Source: Bdellovibrionales bacterium (GTDB lineage Bacteria > Bdellovibrionota > Bdellovibrionia > Bdellovibrionales > UBA1609). From it: a stretch of DNA of 64,000 nucleotides. A program made the translations under genes and the position numbers. Shown here piece by piece: positions 26,356 through 34,772 of the stretch; position 1 is the first letter of the stretch; the number at the start of each line of letters is the position of its first letter. The notes beneath the pieces are model-generated. The model was not told the DNA's origin. It was given only the letters and a program-made list of their open reading frames with translations, and did no database searches. The stretch is taken from contig JACOND010000003.1 in assembly GCA_014323935.1 (NCBI GenBank), positions 32,939-96,938 of the forward strand, read 5' to 3'.

Positions 26356-27481
26356 GATTTTTTAAAACCTGAAGAGCTTGAGAAATTTCAGGATCTTCTA
26401 TAGGATCTTCAAACTCTTTAAAAGAAGAAAGAGGGTTAGATAATACAATATCTGGTTGAACTCCTTTTTCGTTGATCAAATTTTCCAAAGGAGTTTGATA
26501 CTCACCTACACTTAGTTTTAAAATATAGTCCTTTTTAAGAGGGAAAATAGATTGAAGCAAACCTTTTCCAAAAGTTGTTCTTCCTACAACAACAGCTCGT
26601 TTGTTTTCTTTTAAAGCTGCTACAAAAACTTCACTCGAACTAGCTGAGAATTCATTAGCTAAAATAACTAAAGGAAAATCTCCTAAATAAGGGGCTTGAT
26701 GAGCTTTAAATAATCTTTTTTCTTTTTCTGATTTAATTTTATAACTTGCAATAACGCCTTTTCTTAAAAATAAATCAGCTACTTTTATAGACTGATCAAA
26801 AACTCCTCCAGGATTATTTCTTACATCTATAAGTAAAGCTTTAATCTTTTTGTGTTTGAAATAACTACTAATATCAAAAACTGTTTTATTTGAAAAAATA
26901 TAAATTCTTAAATAAAAAATTCCTTTCTCAAACTCTTGAAAACGATTGAATTGAATTTTTAAGTACTGTGGCTGAATTCTTCTAGTAAAAGATTTGTTTC
27001 CTCTTAAAAAAAACAGTTTAAAAGATGTCTTCTTTTTAAAAAAATTCCTAAAATCTAAAACCGTCATATACTTTGTTGACTGTTCATTTAATTTTAAAAT
27101 TTTATCTCCTGGTAAAAGACCTATTTTATGAGCAGGGGAATCTTTTAAAACAGATAAGACTAAAATAAAAGAATCTTTCCTTTCTACTTCTAAACCTAAA
27201 CCAAAATATTCCCCTTGAGAGTATTTTTGAAGCTCTCTTAAATCTTTAGAAGTTAAAACTTGAGAGTAAGGATCTAAATTTAAAACCATCCCTTTAATAG
27301 CATGAGCAATTAGTTTTTCAGGAGAAGGAGATTTGAAGTGCTTTGTTTTAATCGTATGAAGAGCTTGAGCAAATAACTCTAAATAAGAATATGTCGTTGC
27401 AAAAGTGATAAAAGAAAAAAAAGCTAAAATAAAAAAAAAATGTTTTTTCTTTAGTTTTTTTTTGGGAGTTTTTTTTTTCAT
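26342..27481 (-). CDS. S41-family carboxy-terminal processing protease
   Basis: The 379-residue protein has an N-terminal membrane anchor (HFFFILAFFSFITFATTYS), a PDZ domain (GLGLEVERKDSFILVLSVL... GLLPGDKILKLNEQ) and the S41 catalytic core with DVRNNPGG, NEFSASSSE (nucleophile Ser) and TTFGKGLLQ (general-base Lys), then GVQPDIVL. It cleaves C-termini of periplasmic proteins. The Ser-Lys dyad is intact. It is shorter than E. coli Prc and resembles CtpA. The gene is convergent with tig and begins 13 bp after the end of the nfu gene, so it is probably co-transcribed with it. Confidence 0.9.
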   Translation of the reverse strand: MKKKTPKKKLKKKHFFFILAFFSFITFATTYSYLELFAQALHTIKTKHFKSPSPEKLIAHAIKGMVLNLDPYSQVLTSKDLRELQKYSQGEYFGLGLEVERKDSFILVLSVLKDSPAHKIGLLPGDKILKLNEQSTKYMTVLDFRNFFKKKTSFKLFFLRGNKSFTRRIQPQYLKIQFNRFQEFEKGIFYLRIYIFSNKTVFDISSYFKHKKIKALLIDVRNNPGGVFDQSIKVADLFLRKGVIASYKIKSEKEKRLFKAHQAPYLGDFPLVILANEFSASSSEVFVAALKENKRAVVVGRTTFGKGLLQSIFPLKKDYILKLSVGEYQTPLENLINEKGVQPDIVLSNPLSSFKEFEDPIEDPEISQALQVLKNLISQ

Positions 27482-27494
27482 AAAAGTTTACTTT

Positions 27495-28070
27495 TTAAAT
27501 AGGATAAACTTCAATTTTATCATTTCCAAGTTCATAACGAAGGATATTTTCAATTGTAAACAAAGTTTCCATATAAGAGCTAGGACATCCTCCACAAGCT
27601 CCTTGATAAGAAATTTCAACTTTATTTCCTTTAAAAGAGACAACTTCTAAATCTCCTCCATCTGCTTGAAGCCCTGGCCGGATTGTTCGATCTAGAATCT
27701 CTTCAATTTTACATTCTTCTTCAGAAAGATTATCTCGCTTTTTTTTCTTTACTTTTTCCTCTTCTAACTGAAACGAAGGGTCATGTTTATCTCCCCACTT
27801 TTTAATAACTTGTTCCGCTTGTTTACTGATTTCATCAAATGAAAGCTTTCCGTCATGACTTAAACTCACTTGATTTTCAAAAATATGAAGTTGATAAACA
27901 CCTGCAATACCAAAAAGCTCTTCTAAAAGCGGAAAGTTATCAACTTGTTTTTTTTCAGTAACACTCACTTTGCCTTCATTTTTGAGAGGAAAATTAACAA
28001 CCAATTTAATAGCTAAAGGATTAGGAGTTTCCATAACACGAACTAAAATATCTTTGCTCTCTAGAGACAT
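27495..28070 (-). CDS. NfuA-like iron-sulfur cluster carrier
   Basis: The 191-residue protein has an N-terminal Nfu_N-type domain (METPNPLAIKLVVNFPL, residues about 13-29, to IAGVYQLHIFENQVSL) and a C-terminal NifU-like domain (IRPGLQADGGDLEVVSFKG) with the cluster-binding CGGC motif (in YQGACGGCPSS). A basic KKKKR linker joins them. Proteins of this build carry 4Fe-4S clusters to apo-enzymes; likely clients in this window are the radical SAM protein at 44.5 kb and AddB. It lies directly upstream of the S41 protease gene. Confidence 0.88.
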   Translation of the reverse strand: MSLESKDILVRVMETPNPLAIKLVVNFPLKNEGKVSVTEKKQVDNFPLLEELFGIAGVYQLHIFENQVSLSHDGKLSFDEISKQAEQVIKKWGDKHDPSFQLEEEKVKKKKRDNLSEEECKIEEILDRTIRPGLQADGGDLEVVSFKGNKVEISYQGACGGCPSSYMETLFTIENILRYELGNDKIEVYPI

Positions 28071-28154
28071 AATCCCTATCTAACATAAGACAAGTAAAAA
28101 AAGAAGTCTTTTTAAAAAACAAAATTAAAAAAGGTTTTAACTTCTTTTTTAAAA

Positions 28155-29528
28155 CTATAAATTTTGTTTTAATTGAAGTCCTTTTTTCTTAATTTTTTCA
28201 AGCAAAGTTGTTCGATTTAAATTTAAAAGAGATGCAGCTTGACTTTTATTCCACTTTGTTTTTTTTAGAGCTTCCATTAAAATTAAATTTTCATAAGCAT
28301 CAACGGAACTATTAAAATCTAAACCTTCTTTAGGGATTTCTAGAGAAGACAAAGGTTTTACAGAAGCTTTAGACGTTCTATACTTATCTGGAAGATCACA
28401 TTCTTCGATGATTCCTGATTCTTTAAAAACACAAAGTCTTTCTATTAAATTTTCTAGCTCTCTTATATTTCCTGGCCAATGATAATTACAAAGATTGATA
28501 AGAACTTTATCTGAAACACTCAAAACGTCTTGAGAATGTTTTTTGAGAAAATGTTCTATCAAAAGCGGGATATCATCTTTTCTTTCTCTCAAAGGAGCTA
28601 TTTTAAGAGGAATAATATTTAAACGATAATATAAATCTTTACGAAATAAACCTTTTTCAACCGCTTTTTCCAAATCTATATTGGTTGCTGAAATGATTCT
28701 AGCATTTGTAACAAAACTATTTGTACTCCCTACGGGAGTAAAAGTTTTTTCTTGAAGAACTCTTAAAAGTTTGACTTGTAAATTTAATTCCATAGTTCCA
28801 ATCTCATCTAAAAATAGGGTTCCCTCTTGGGCCACTTGAAAATAACCTTTTCGGTTACTAGTAGCTCCTGTAAAAGCCCCCTTTACATGACCAAAAAATT
28901 CACTTTCTAAAAGTTCTTTAGGAATCGCTCCACAATTTACACTAATAAAAGGTCGGCTACTGTCTTGAGAACAGTGAATACTTCTTGCTACCAACTCTTT
29001 TCCTGTTCCACTTTCTCCTATAATTAAAATGGGAGAGGATTTTTTAGCTACTTTATGCATATCCTCTGTAAGCTTTAAAATGACTGAACTTTGTCCTACA
29101 ATTTTTTTAAAATCAAACTGCTTTTTTATATTGGCTTTAAGATTTTTATTTTGATCTAAAATATCTTTTTGTTTTAAAGCCTTTTTAACAAGATTAAGTA
29201 AGGTGTTAGAATCAAACGGTTTAGGAATAAAATAATCGACCCCTTGATTAATAGCAGAAACAATTGTAATATTTATTGAATGCTCACCTGTAATTAATAG
29301 AGATTGCATATAAGGTTGTGTCTTTTTAAGATCAGCAATTAAATCTGTCCCTACTCCATCATTTAAATTAAGATCTACAATAGCAAGATCAATTTTAAAA
29401 TCAGATTCTATCTTCTTTGCCTCTTCAACACCTTCACAAGTAATGATTTTATAATTACAATTATCTAAAAGTCTCTTCAAACCAATACTAAGGCTGGAAT
29501 CATCATCAACAATAAGAATTGTTTTCAT
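28155..29528 (-). CDS. NtrC-family sigma-54-dependent response regulator
   Basis: The 457-residue protein has three domains. A receiver domain (residues 1-120) has DDD near the N-terminus, phospho-acceptor Asp in AIVDLNL and Lys in FIPKPFD. An AAA+ domain (about 145-370) has GESGTGKE, the sigma-54-contacting GAFTGA loop, FLDEIG and the arginine-finger region. A C-terminal Fis-type helix-turn-helix (NKSQAASLLNLNRTTLLEKI) follows. It activates sigma-54 RNA polymerase from upstream sites. The only nearby sensor gene, upstream on the same strand, lacks a catalytic ATPase domain. Targets are unknown. Confidence 0.93.
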   Translation of the reverse strand: MKTILIVDDDSSLSIGLKRLLDNCNYKIITCEGVEEAKKIESDFKIDLAIVDLNLNDGVGTDLIADLKKTQPYMQSLLITGEHSINITIVSAINQGVDYFIPKPFDSNTLLNLVKKALKQKDILDQNKNLKANIKKQFDFKKIVGQSSVILKLTEDMHKVAKKSSPILIIGESGTGKELVARSIHCSQDSSRPFISVNCGAIPKELLESEFFGHVKGAFTGATSNRKGYFQVAQEGTLFLDEIGTMELNLQVKLLRVLQEKTFTPVGSTNSFVTNARIISATNIDLEKAVEKGLFRKDLYYRLNIIPLKIAPLRERKDDIPLLIEHFLKKHSQDVLSVSDKVLINLCNYHWPGNIRELENLIERLCVFKESGIIEECDLPDKYRTSKASVKPLSSLEIPKEGLDFNSSVDAYENLILMEALKKTKWNKSQAASLLNLNRTTLLEKIKKKGLQLKQNL

Positions 29529-29665
29529 ATCTCTAGAATTATGATACTTAAAAGCTCTTAAAATAAAGAGACTAGAACTAAAAAACTAGACGATTTCTTT
29601 GACAAAGTTCAAAACACTTGACTTTAAAAAGAAATAAAAAACGAAATAAAGACTTTTCTAAAATT

Positions 29666-30607
29666 CTATTTAGAAGCTAAAAGTAAATCTTGAACGACTT
29701 TATGACAAGAATCTATAGATTTTTGCATCTCTGAGAGATTTTGTAAAATATTTTCATCTGAAACTTCTCTTTCTATCACACTCAGTAAAATTTTTATTCC
29801 TGCGATGGGATTGTTTAATTCATGAGCCAAACTTCCTTTCATCCATCCTATTTCTTGCTCTTGAGACTGTGCTGAAATTTTAGCTTCCCATTTTATTTCT
29901 TGAGAAATATCTTTAACTAAAAAAAGAAAAATTTGAATATGTTCTGTTTGTAAATAAATTTTTTCACAAGAAATTTCCCAATAAACTGGCTGATTTTCTT
30001 TTTTGGATCGAGCAATAAAAGAAGAAGGTTTTTTAAAAAAAAACGGAGGAATTTTTAAAGGAAAAGGAAACTGTTGAAATAAGTTTTTAAAAAACAGATC
30101 TTCTTTTTTTTTACAAAAAAGTTTTTCAAAGGCTTGATTACAACGTATGATTTCAAATTTTTCATTTGTAATACAAAAAGCTTGAGAAAAAGAATTAAAA
30201 ATATTTCTCCACTGCTTTTTAATAGTTTGAAAATTCTGATTTCTATCTATAAAATATAAGCTAGAAGAAAGAGATAAGACGATAGAATTTAAAAAAGTTT
30301 TTTTTGATTTTAAAATTTTTTTATGAGAATAAAATTCTATCTTACCATAACAAAAACCTTTAAACTCTAAATTTTGAATATACTGAAAAGGATAAATCTT
30401 TTGTTTTAAAGAAAAAAATTCTTTCTTAAAATTATCTTTTATAAAATGAAAATCTAAATGAGAGATTCCACAAAGATCTAAAAACTCTTTTTTTTGTAAC
30501 AACAATAAATCTTGAAGGGAATGAATTTGATAAGTATAAAGAAGAGCTTGATAAAGTTTCTGTTTTTCTGTCAAGAGAGGACTCACTTGAACGACCTGTT
30601 TTTTCAC
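29666..30607 (-). CDS. Sensor kinase-like protein with PAS and HisKA domains but no HATPase domain
   Basis: A 313-residue cytoplasmic protein. Residues about 140-235 look like a PAS domain (NSFSQAFCITNEKFEIIRCNQAFEKLF). Residues about 250-313 are a HisKA dimerisation domain with H-box SLAHELNNPIAGI, phospho-acceptor His262, and end DLLLASK. A histidine kinase would continue with N, G1 and G2 boxes for ATP binding; instead there is a stop codon, and the 137 bp to the next gene hold no coding remnant. So it cannot autophosphorylate alone. It may be phosphorylated in trans, act as a phosphotransfer or phosphatase protein for the NtrC-type regulator downstream, or be a truncated gene. Confidence 0.8.
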   Translation of the reverse strand: MKKQVVQVSPLLTEKQKLYQALLYTYQIHSLQDLLLLQKKEFLDLCGISHLDFHFIKDNFKKEFFSLKQKIYPFQYIQNLEFKGFCYGKIEFYSHKKILKSKKTFLNSIVLSLSSSLYFIDRNQNFQTIKKQWRNIFNSFSQAFCITNEKFEIIRCNQAFEKLFCKKKEDLFFKNLFQQFPFPLKIPPFFFKKPSSFIARSKKENQPVYWEISCEKIYLQTEHIQIFLFLVKDISQEIKWEAKISAQSQEQEIGWMKGSLAHELNNPIAGIKILLSVIEREVSDENILQNLSEMQKSIDSCHKVVQDLLLASK

Positions 30608-30859
30608 TCTAAATCTTTTTAAGTTTTTTTATTGCTGATTAAAAAACTTAATAAAAATAGCTTTACTAAATTTAATTATTTTAGTAGCTTGTCTTTTTGT
30701 CAAGAGAGCTGGACTTTATTTAGCTTATTTTGGTATTCTTAGTAGTTTTTAAACAGCTTTTAAAGCTAAAATACAAGTATCAAAAAATTTAAAGCTAGAC
30801 TTAAGTAAATATTTTTATATTAATTACATTTTTCTAAAATTGATACCGATACTTATAAT

Positions 30860-31321
30860 ATGAAAGCTAAAATTTTACTTTTTTTGTTATTTATTTTTCT
30901 AATTTCTTGTATTCAACCCCCTTCCTCAAATCCCCTTCCTCAAAGGAATCTACAAAGACCTCTAGAAATTTCAAGAGATTCAAGAGATTCAAGAGATTCA
31001 AGAGATTCAAGAGATTATAGAAGAAATTCCTATTCAAGATCCTCTCGATATAGTAACAGTTCTCAATGTCAGAGAGCTGAAAATAAATATGATAGGGCTA
31101 AAGATAATTTAGAGGATGCTGAAGATGATTTAGCAGATGCTGAAGATGATCTAGACGATGCTGAAGATGAACTAAAAGATGCTAAAACCGCAAGAGAAAG
31201 GGAAGAAGCAAGAGAAAGAGAAAAAAGGTTAGAAGATAGAGTAGAAGATAAGGAAGATGAGGTCGAAGAGGAAGAAGATGATCTAAAAGATGCTGAAAAA
31301 GATCTTGATAGATATTGTTAG
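30860..31321 (+). CDS. Lipoprotein with SRD tripeptide repeats and a highly charged coiled coil
   Basis: A 153-residue protein with signal sequence and lipobox LISC (Cys about 17), a Pro/Gln-rich spacer, five tandem SRD-type tripeptides encoded by a 9-bp repeat at 30971-31017, an Arg/Ser/Tyr-rich stretch, then an extended Asp/Glu/Lys heptad region (repeated DAEDDL units) ending in Cys. The second Cys (SQCQ) and the terminal Cys may form a disulfide. The heptads resemble Lpp-like or filament-like helices on the outer membrane. Family unknown. The 9-bp repeat can change copy number without breaking the frame. Confidence 0.65.
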   Translation: MKAKILLFLLFIFLISCIQPPSSNPLPQRNLQRPLEISRDSRDSRDSRDSRDYRRNSYSRSSRYSNSSQCQRAENKYDRAKDNLEDAEDDLADAEDDLDDAEDELKDAKTAREREEAREREKRLEDRVEDKEDEVEEEEDDLKDAEKDLDRYC

Positions 31322-31411
31322 CAACAATGACTTTGTTTTTTAATTTTAATTTCTGATAGAAAAAATTAAATTTTAATTAGACATAAGTAATTATTAAAAC
31401 AAATGAAATAA
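31322..31411. other. Short interval downstream of the SRD lipoprotein
   Basis: AT-rich; no hairpin with a T-tract is clear. The recognisable content of the larger 31322-31857 gap begins at 31412 with the HEAT-like remnant described separately. Confidence 0.3.
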
Positions 31412-31579
31412 AAAAAAATTATCCTATCAGATTCATTTATAATCCAAGACACTTTAAGAATAATTAAAATTTAGAAGTTTTTGAAATAAAAAACTTTATC
31501 TTATAAAAACTCTTTTGCAATTGAAGAGTCCTTAAGACCAATAGAAAAGTTAAAAATTTTTCCTATATCAAAAGATTGA
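31412..31579 (+). pseudogene. C-terminal remnant of a HEAT-like repeat protein gene
   Basis: In one frame the sequence reads KKIILSDSFIIQDTLRIIKI, stop, KFLK, stop, KTLSYKNSFAIEESLRPIEK and LKIFPISKD, stop at 31577-31579. It matches the repeat of the intact protein at 36.9-37.9 kb (IKILSHENSYVIQEALK and LLYHKNPFVVQEALRTIKEL). Two in-frame stops and lack of an upstream start make it a remnant. It is followed by the intergenic module that also occurs at 38.3-38.5 kb. Confidence 0.6.
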
Positions 31580-31791
31580 AAACATCTCTTCAAAACATTA
31601 TTAAATAATAAGATTGAACTATAAATAGAATTCTAATAAATTTTTAATTAACTATCTAGATTCTCTAAGGAAAAATTATTTACAATAATTTTCAGATTTT
31701 TCTAAATTATAAATTGATATATCTTATACTACATTCACCTGATTAAAAATAAAAGAACATGAATTTAAAAATAGACTTTAAAAAAAATTAA
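31580..31791 (+). repeat. Diverged copy of the intergenic module, ending in a vestigial HEAT-family start
   Basis: This sequence matches 38310-38550 in patches, notably TCAAAACATTATTAAATAATA, AATTTTCAGATTTTT and AATAAAAGAACATGAATTTAAAA-like segments in the same order. In the second copy the module leads into the ATG of a HEAT-like pseudogene (MNLKRRTLL). Here the ATG at 31759 gives only MNLKIDFKKN before a stop, so it is a vestige of the same gene start. Confidence 0.6.
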
Positions 31792-31857
31792 AAATCTCAA
31801 TATTGAGAAAAACTTTAAAGTTCTTAAATTTCTAATTAAAAAACCGATAAAGTTTAT

Positions 31858-32772
31858 ATGAAGCTTAAAATTCTAGGATTTTTAATTGCTTTAAGTTTAT
31901 TTTCTTGTGCTCCTATAAATTTAGAAAATAATGCTGAAGTTCAATTTGTTGCTTCTCGTTCTCTTAAAAATAATAATTTTGAGTCAGAAATACTTTCTGT
32001 AAATAATGAAAATTCTATTATTACTCAATTAGAAGAGAGCATTGAAAAGCCAGAAGTTTCTGTTGATTATAGTACTCAATTGATTCGAAAATTATCAAAT
32101 ACTATTTATAAAAATAGTTTTTGTTCTTGTAAAAACAATGAAGACTGTTCAAGAGGCTGTTCTAAAATTAATGGAACTTGTAAAGGGAAAAAGCCCTCAG
32201 ACAAATCAACCAACTACTGTATGAGACATGTCACAGGTTCTATTATGTACGTTATAGATGAATACTGTAAAAAATTAAATCAAAATACATCTCGGGAACA
32301 ATGTCTAAAAGATATGGAAATGTTATCACAAAACCAATCTTCAAAATTTAATATTTGTAGACACAGTTTCTTTTATCCTTCAGCTCTATGTGCATTAAAT
32401 TTAGATGGGGAAAATCGAATCAATACCGGAACTATAAAAAATAGATCGGTAAGACGAAACTGTCAGTATTATAATACAGTAAATGATGAATTAAGATATT
32501 TTTATACTAATAATAATGAAAAATTTCCTCTTTTTGTAAAAACTCCTATTACATCTCCTGAGAAATTACCTTATGGAAGTATTGTTGTTTTACAGTCTAA
32601 TAATCCTCATGGACATGTAGAGATTAAAACAAATATAAAAAACTGTGAAGGATCTGATTGTTTTTGCAGTGATTTTTGTGTTTCTAGAAAAGGAGGTTGG
32701 AAAACTCCTTTTAAACCTGTCGTTGCCTTTAAATGGAATCCTCTTTTTATAAATCTTTTAAGTGATTTATAA
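31858..32772 (+). CDS. Cysteine-rich lipoprotein with a possible CHAP/NlpC-like C-terminal domain
   Basis: A 304-residue protein with signal peptide and lipobox LFSC (Cys17). After a polar spacer (about 18-85) comes a Cys-rich region (CSCKNNEDCSRGCSKINGTC, about 98-117). The C-terminal part has YCMRHVTGSIMYVIDEYCKK and KLPYGSIVVLQSNNPHGHVEI, whose YGSIVV and GHVEI strands recall CHAP/NlpC-P60 cell-wall hydrolases (Cys...His). I cannot pick the catalytic Cys with confidence. If enzymatic, it would cut peptidoglycan peptides; otherwise it is an exported disulfide-rich protein. It lies just after the vestigial repeat-family module. Confidence 0.6.
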   Translation: MKLKILGFLIALSLFSCAPINLENNAEVQFVASRSLKNNNFESEILSVNNENSIITQLEESIEKPEVSVDYSTQLIRKLSNTIYKNSFCSCKNNEDCSRGCSKINGTCKGKKPSDKSTNYCMRHVTGSIMYVIDEYCKKLNQNTSREQCLKDMEMLSQNQSSKFNICRHSFFYPSALCALNLDGENRINTGTIKNRSVRRNCQYYNTVNDELRYFYTNNNEKFPLFVKTPITSPEKLPYGSIVVLQSNNPHGHVEIKTNIKNCEGSDCFCSDFCVSRKGGWKTPFKPVVAFKWNPLFINLLSDL

Positions 32773-32899
32773 TAATCTTTCTATAAACCCTTTTCTACAT
32801 AATGTGATTTTTTTTGCTTAAGAATAATATTGTTTCATTTCGTAAATAATACAATCCTTATTTAGAATAATTATTTTAAGATTTATAAAAAAATTAATT

Positions 32900-34741
32900 C
32901 TATTCAACCGTGACAGATTTGGCTAGATTACGGGGCCGGTCAGCATTATATCCATAACTTCTAGAAATATAATAAGCCATCATTTGTAAAGGAATTAAAG
33001 TTAAAAGAGGGTGGAGGTATTTATTGGTTTTAGGTAAATTTAAGAAATGTTGATTTTTTAATTCTTCTTCTTTTTGAGCTCCTATTGCTATCAGTCTAGC
33101 TCCTCTTGAAAGAGCTTCTTTGATATTTGTTAAATTTTTTTGGTAAAGAGGACCTGAAAAAGGTAGTAAAGCTATAAGAGTTGTATTTTTATCTATAATT
33201 GCTAAAGGCCCATGTTTCATTTCTCCAGAAGGATAAGCCTCTGCATGTAAATAGGCAATTTCTTTAAGTTTTAAAGCTCCTTCTAAAGCAATAGGATAGT
33301 AAAAACCTCGACCTATGTAGAAGAAAGTTTTAGAATTTTTTAAGTCTTCTAGAGTTCTTATAAAAAACTGATTGTAGTTTAAAACTTTTTTAATATGAGA
33401 AGGAAGAGAAATAAGGTTTTTAATGAAATCCTTTTCTTCTTTTGAATTCAAAATTTCTTTAATTTTCTTAATATGAAAAGCTAAAAAAATAAGAGATAAA
33501 AGGGAAGAAGAAAAAGATTTTGTACTTGCAACGGCAATTTCTTTTCCAGCTAGAAGGTTTAAACCAAAGTCTGTTTTTCTATCTAAAGTAGAATCTTGTA
33601 CATTACAAAGGCTAAAACTTGTTAAATTCAATTTTTGAATTTGTTTAAGTGCTGTTAAAACATCAGCTGTTTCTCCACTTTGAGAAATAAAAAGAATGAG
33701 AGTTTGTGGTGAAATAAAAGAGTTTCTATAAATAAATTCACTGGCTGTTTCTACTTGAACTTGTAAGGAAGCTATATCTTCTAAAACATATTTTGCAAAT
33801 AAACCAGCAAAGTAACTACTACCACAAGCTAAAATTAAAATTTGAGACGATTTTTTTAAAGATTGATTAAAGATCTTTTTGTTTCCTTTGAAAAGCTTGA
33901 ACTCAATTTGATCTTTTTGTTGGTTCAAATGTCTTTCAATTAAGCGAGATAGACTTTGAGGTTGTTCTAAAATTTCCTTGATCATAAAGTGAGGATGTCT
34001 TCCTTTAGAATTTTGAATTTGTGAAATCTTTTTTTTGAAATTCTTTTTTAAAGATCGAGACATTAAAACCCCTTTAAAATTAAAAATCTGAAAAGTATTA
34101 TTTTTTAAGTGAAGGATTTCTTCATCTTCTAAAAATAAAATATCTGTTTTCTCTTTGAAAGCTTCTAAGTCACTTGAAATAAAAAAATCTTTAGCTTTTT
34201 TACCTAGAATAAGAGGAGGACCTGATTTAAAGGCTATGATTTCTTTTGGGTTTTTTTCGTAGATGGCAATAACAGCATAAGAACCTTTTAGCAAAGGGAT
34301 ACTTTTTAGAACTGCTTTAAAAAAACTTAACTGTTCGGATTTAATAAAATGATAAATTAAGTGGGGGATGAGTTCTGTATCCGTTTCAGATCTCAGAGCT
34401 TTTACTGGAATAATTTTTTTTATTTCCTCTCGATTTTCAATAATTCCATTATGAACAACATAAACAAAATGAGACTTATGAGGGTGGGCATTGATTTTAG
34501 AGGGCTTGCCATGAGTTGCCCAACGTGTATGTCCTATTCCTAAGCCTTTTTTAATAGAAGATTTAGGAATTTGTTTTTCTAGGTTTTTAACTTCTCCACG
34601 AACCCGAAAACGTTTGATTTTATTATTTTCAAAAAAAGCAATACCTGCACTGTCATAACCTCGATACTCTAAGTTTTTTAAACCTTCCAATAAAACCTTA
34701 TCTGTTTTTTGAGAGCCTGAATAGGCAAAAATACCACACAT
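32900..34741 (-). CDS. glmS: Glutamine-fructose-6-phosphate aminotransferase
   Basis: The 613-residue enzyme begins MCGIFAYSG with the catalytic Cys2 of the class II glutamine amidotransferase domain, followed by LEYRGYDSAGIA and GHTRWATHGKPS. Two SIS sugar-isomerase domains follow (LACGSSYFAG, SQSGETADVL, then GRGFYYPIALEGALKLKE), and the end is NADRPRNLAKSVTVE. It makes glucosamine-6-phosphate for peptidoglycan and LPS. Full-length and intact. It is downstream of glmU with a 31-bp gap on the same strand, so the two amino-sugar enzymes probably form an operon. No glmS ribozyme is expected or seen. Confidence 0.96.
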   Translation of the reverse strand: MCGIFAYSGSQKTDKVLLEGLKNLEYRGYDSAGIAFFENNKIKRFRVRGEVKNLEKQIPKSSIKKGLGIGHTRWATHGKPSKINAHPHKSHFVYVVHNGIIENREEIKKIIPVKALRSETDTELIPHLIYHFIKSEQLSFFKAVLKSIPLLKGSYAVIAIYEKNPKEIIAFKSGPPLILGKKAKDFFISSDLEAFKEKTDILFLEDEEILHLKNNTFQIFNFKGVLMSRSLKKNFKKKISQIQNSKGRHPHFMIKEILEQPQSLSRLIERHLNQQKDQIEFKLFKGNKKIFNQSLKKSSQILILACGSSYFAGLFAKYVLEDIASLQVQVETASEFIYRNSFISPQTLILFISQSGETADVLTALKQIQKLNLTSFSLCNVQDSTLDRKTDFGLNLLAGKEIAVASTKSFSSSLLSLIFLAFHIKKIKEILNSKEEKDFIKNLISLPSHIKKVLNYNQFFIRTLEDLKNSKTFFYIGRGFYYPIALEGALKLKEIAYLHAEAYPSGEMKHGPLAIIDKNTTLIALLPFSGPLYQKNLTNIKEALSRGARLIAIGAQKEEELKNQHFLNLPKTNKYLHPLLTLIPLQMMAYYISRSYGYNADRPRNLAKSVTVE

Positions 34742-34772
34742 AATATGTTTTTAATAGGACTTCTTTTAAAAA

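Noticed and set aside
32772..32900. glmS riboswitch/ribozyme
   Set aside because: glmS is transcribed away from this interval, and no glmS ribozyme core is seen upstream of its start at 34741.
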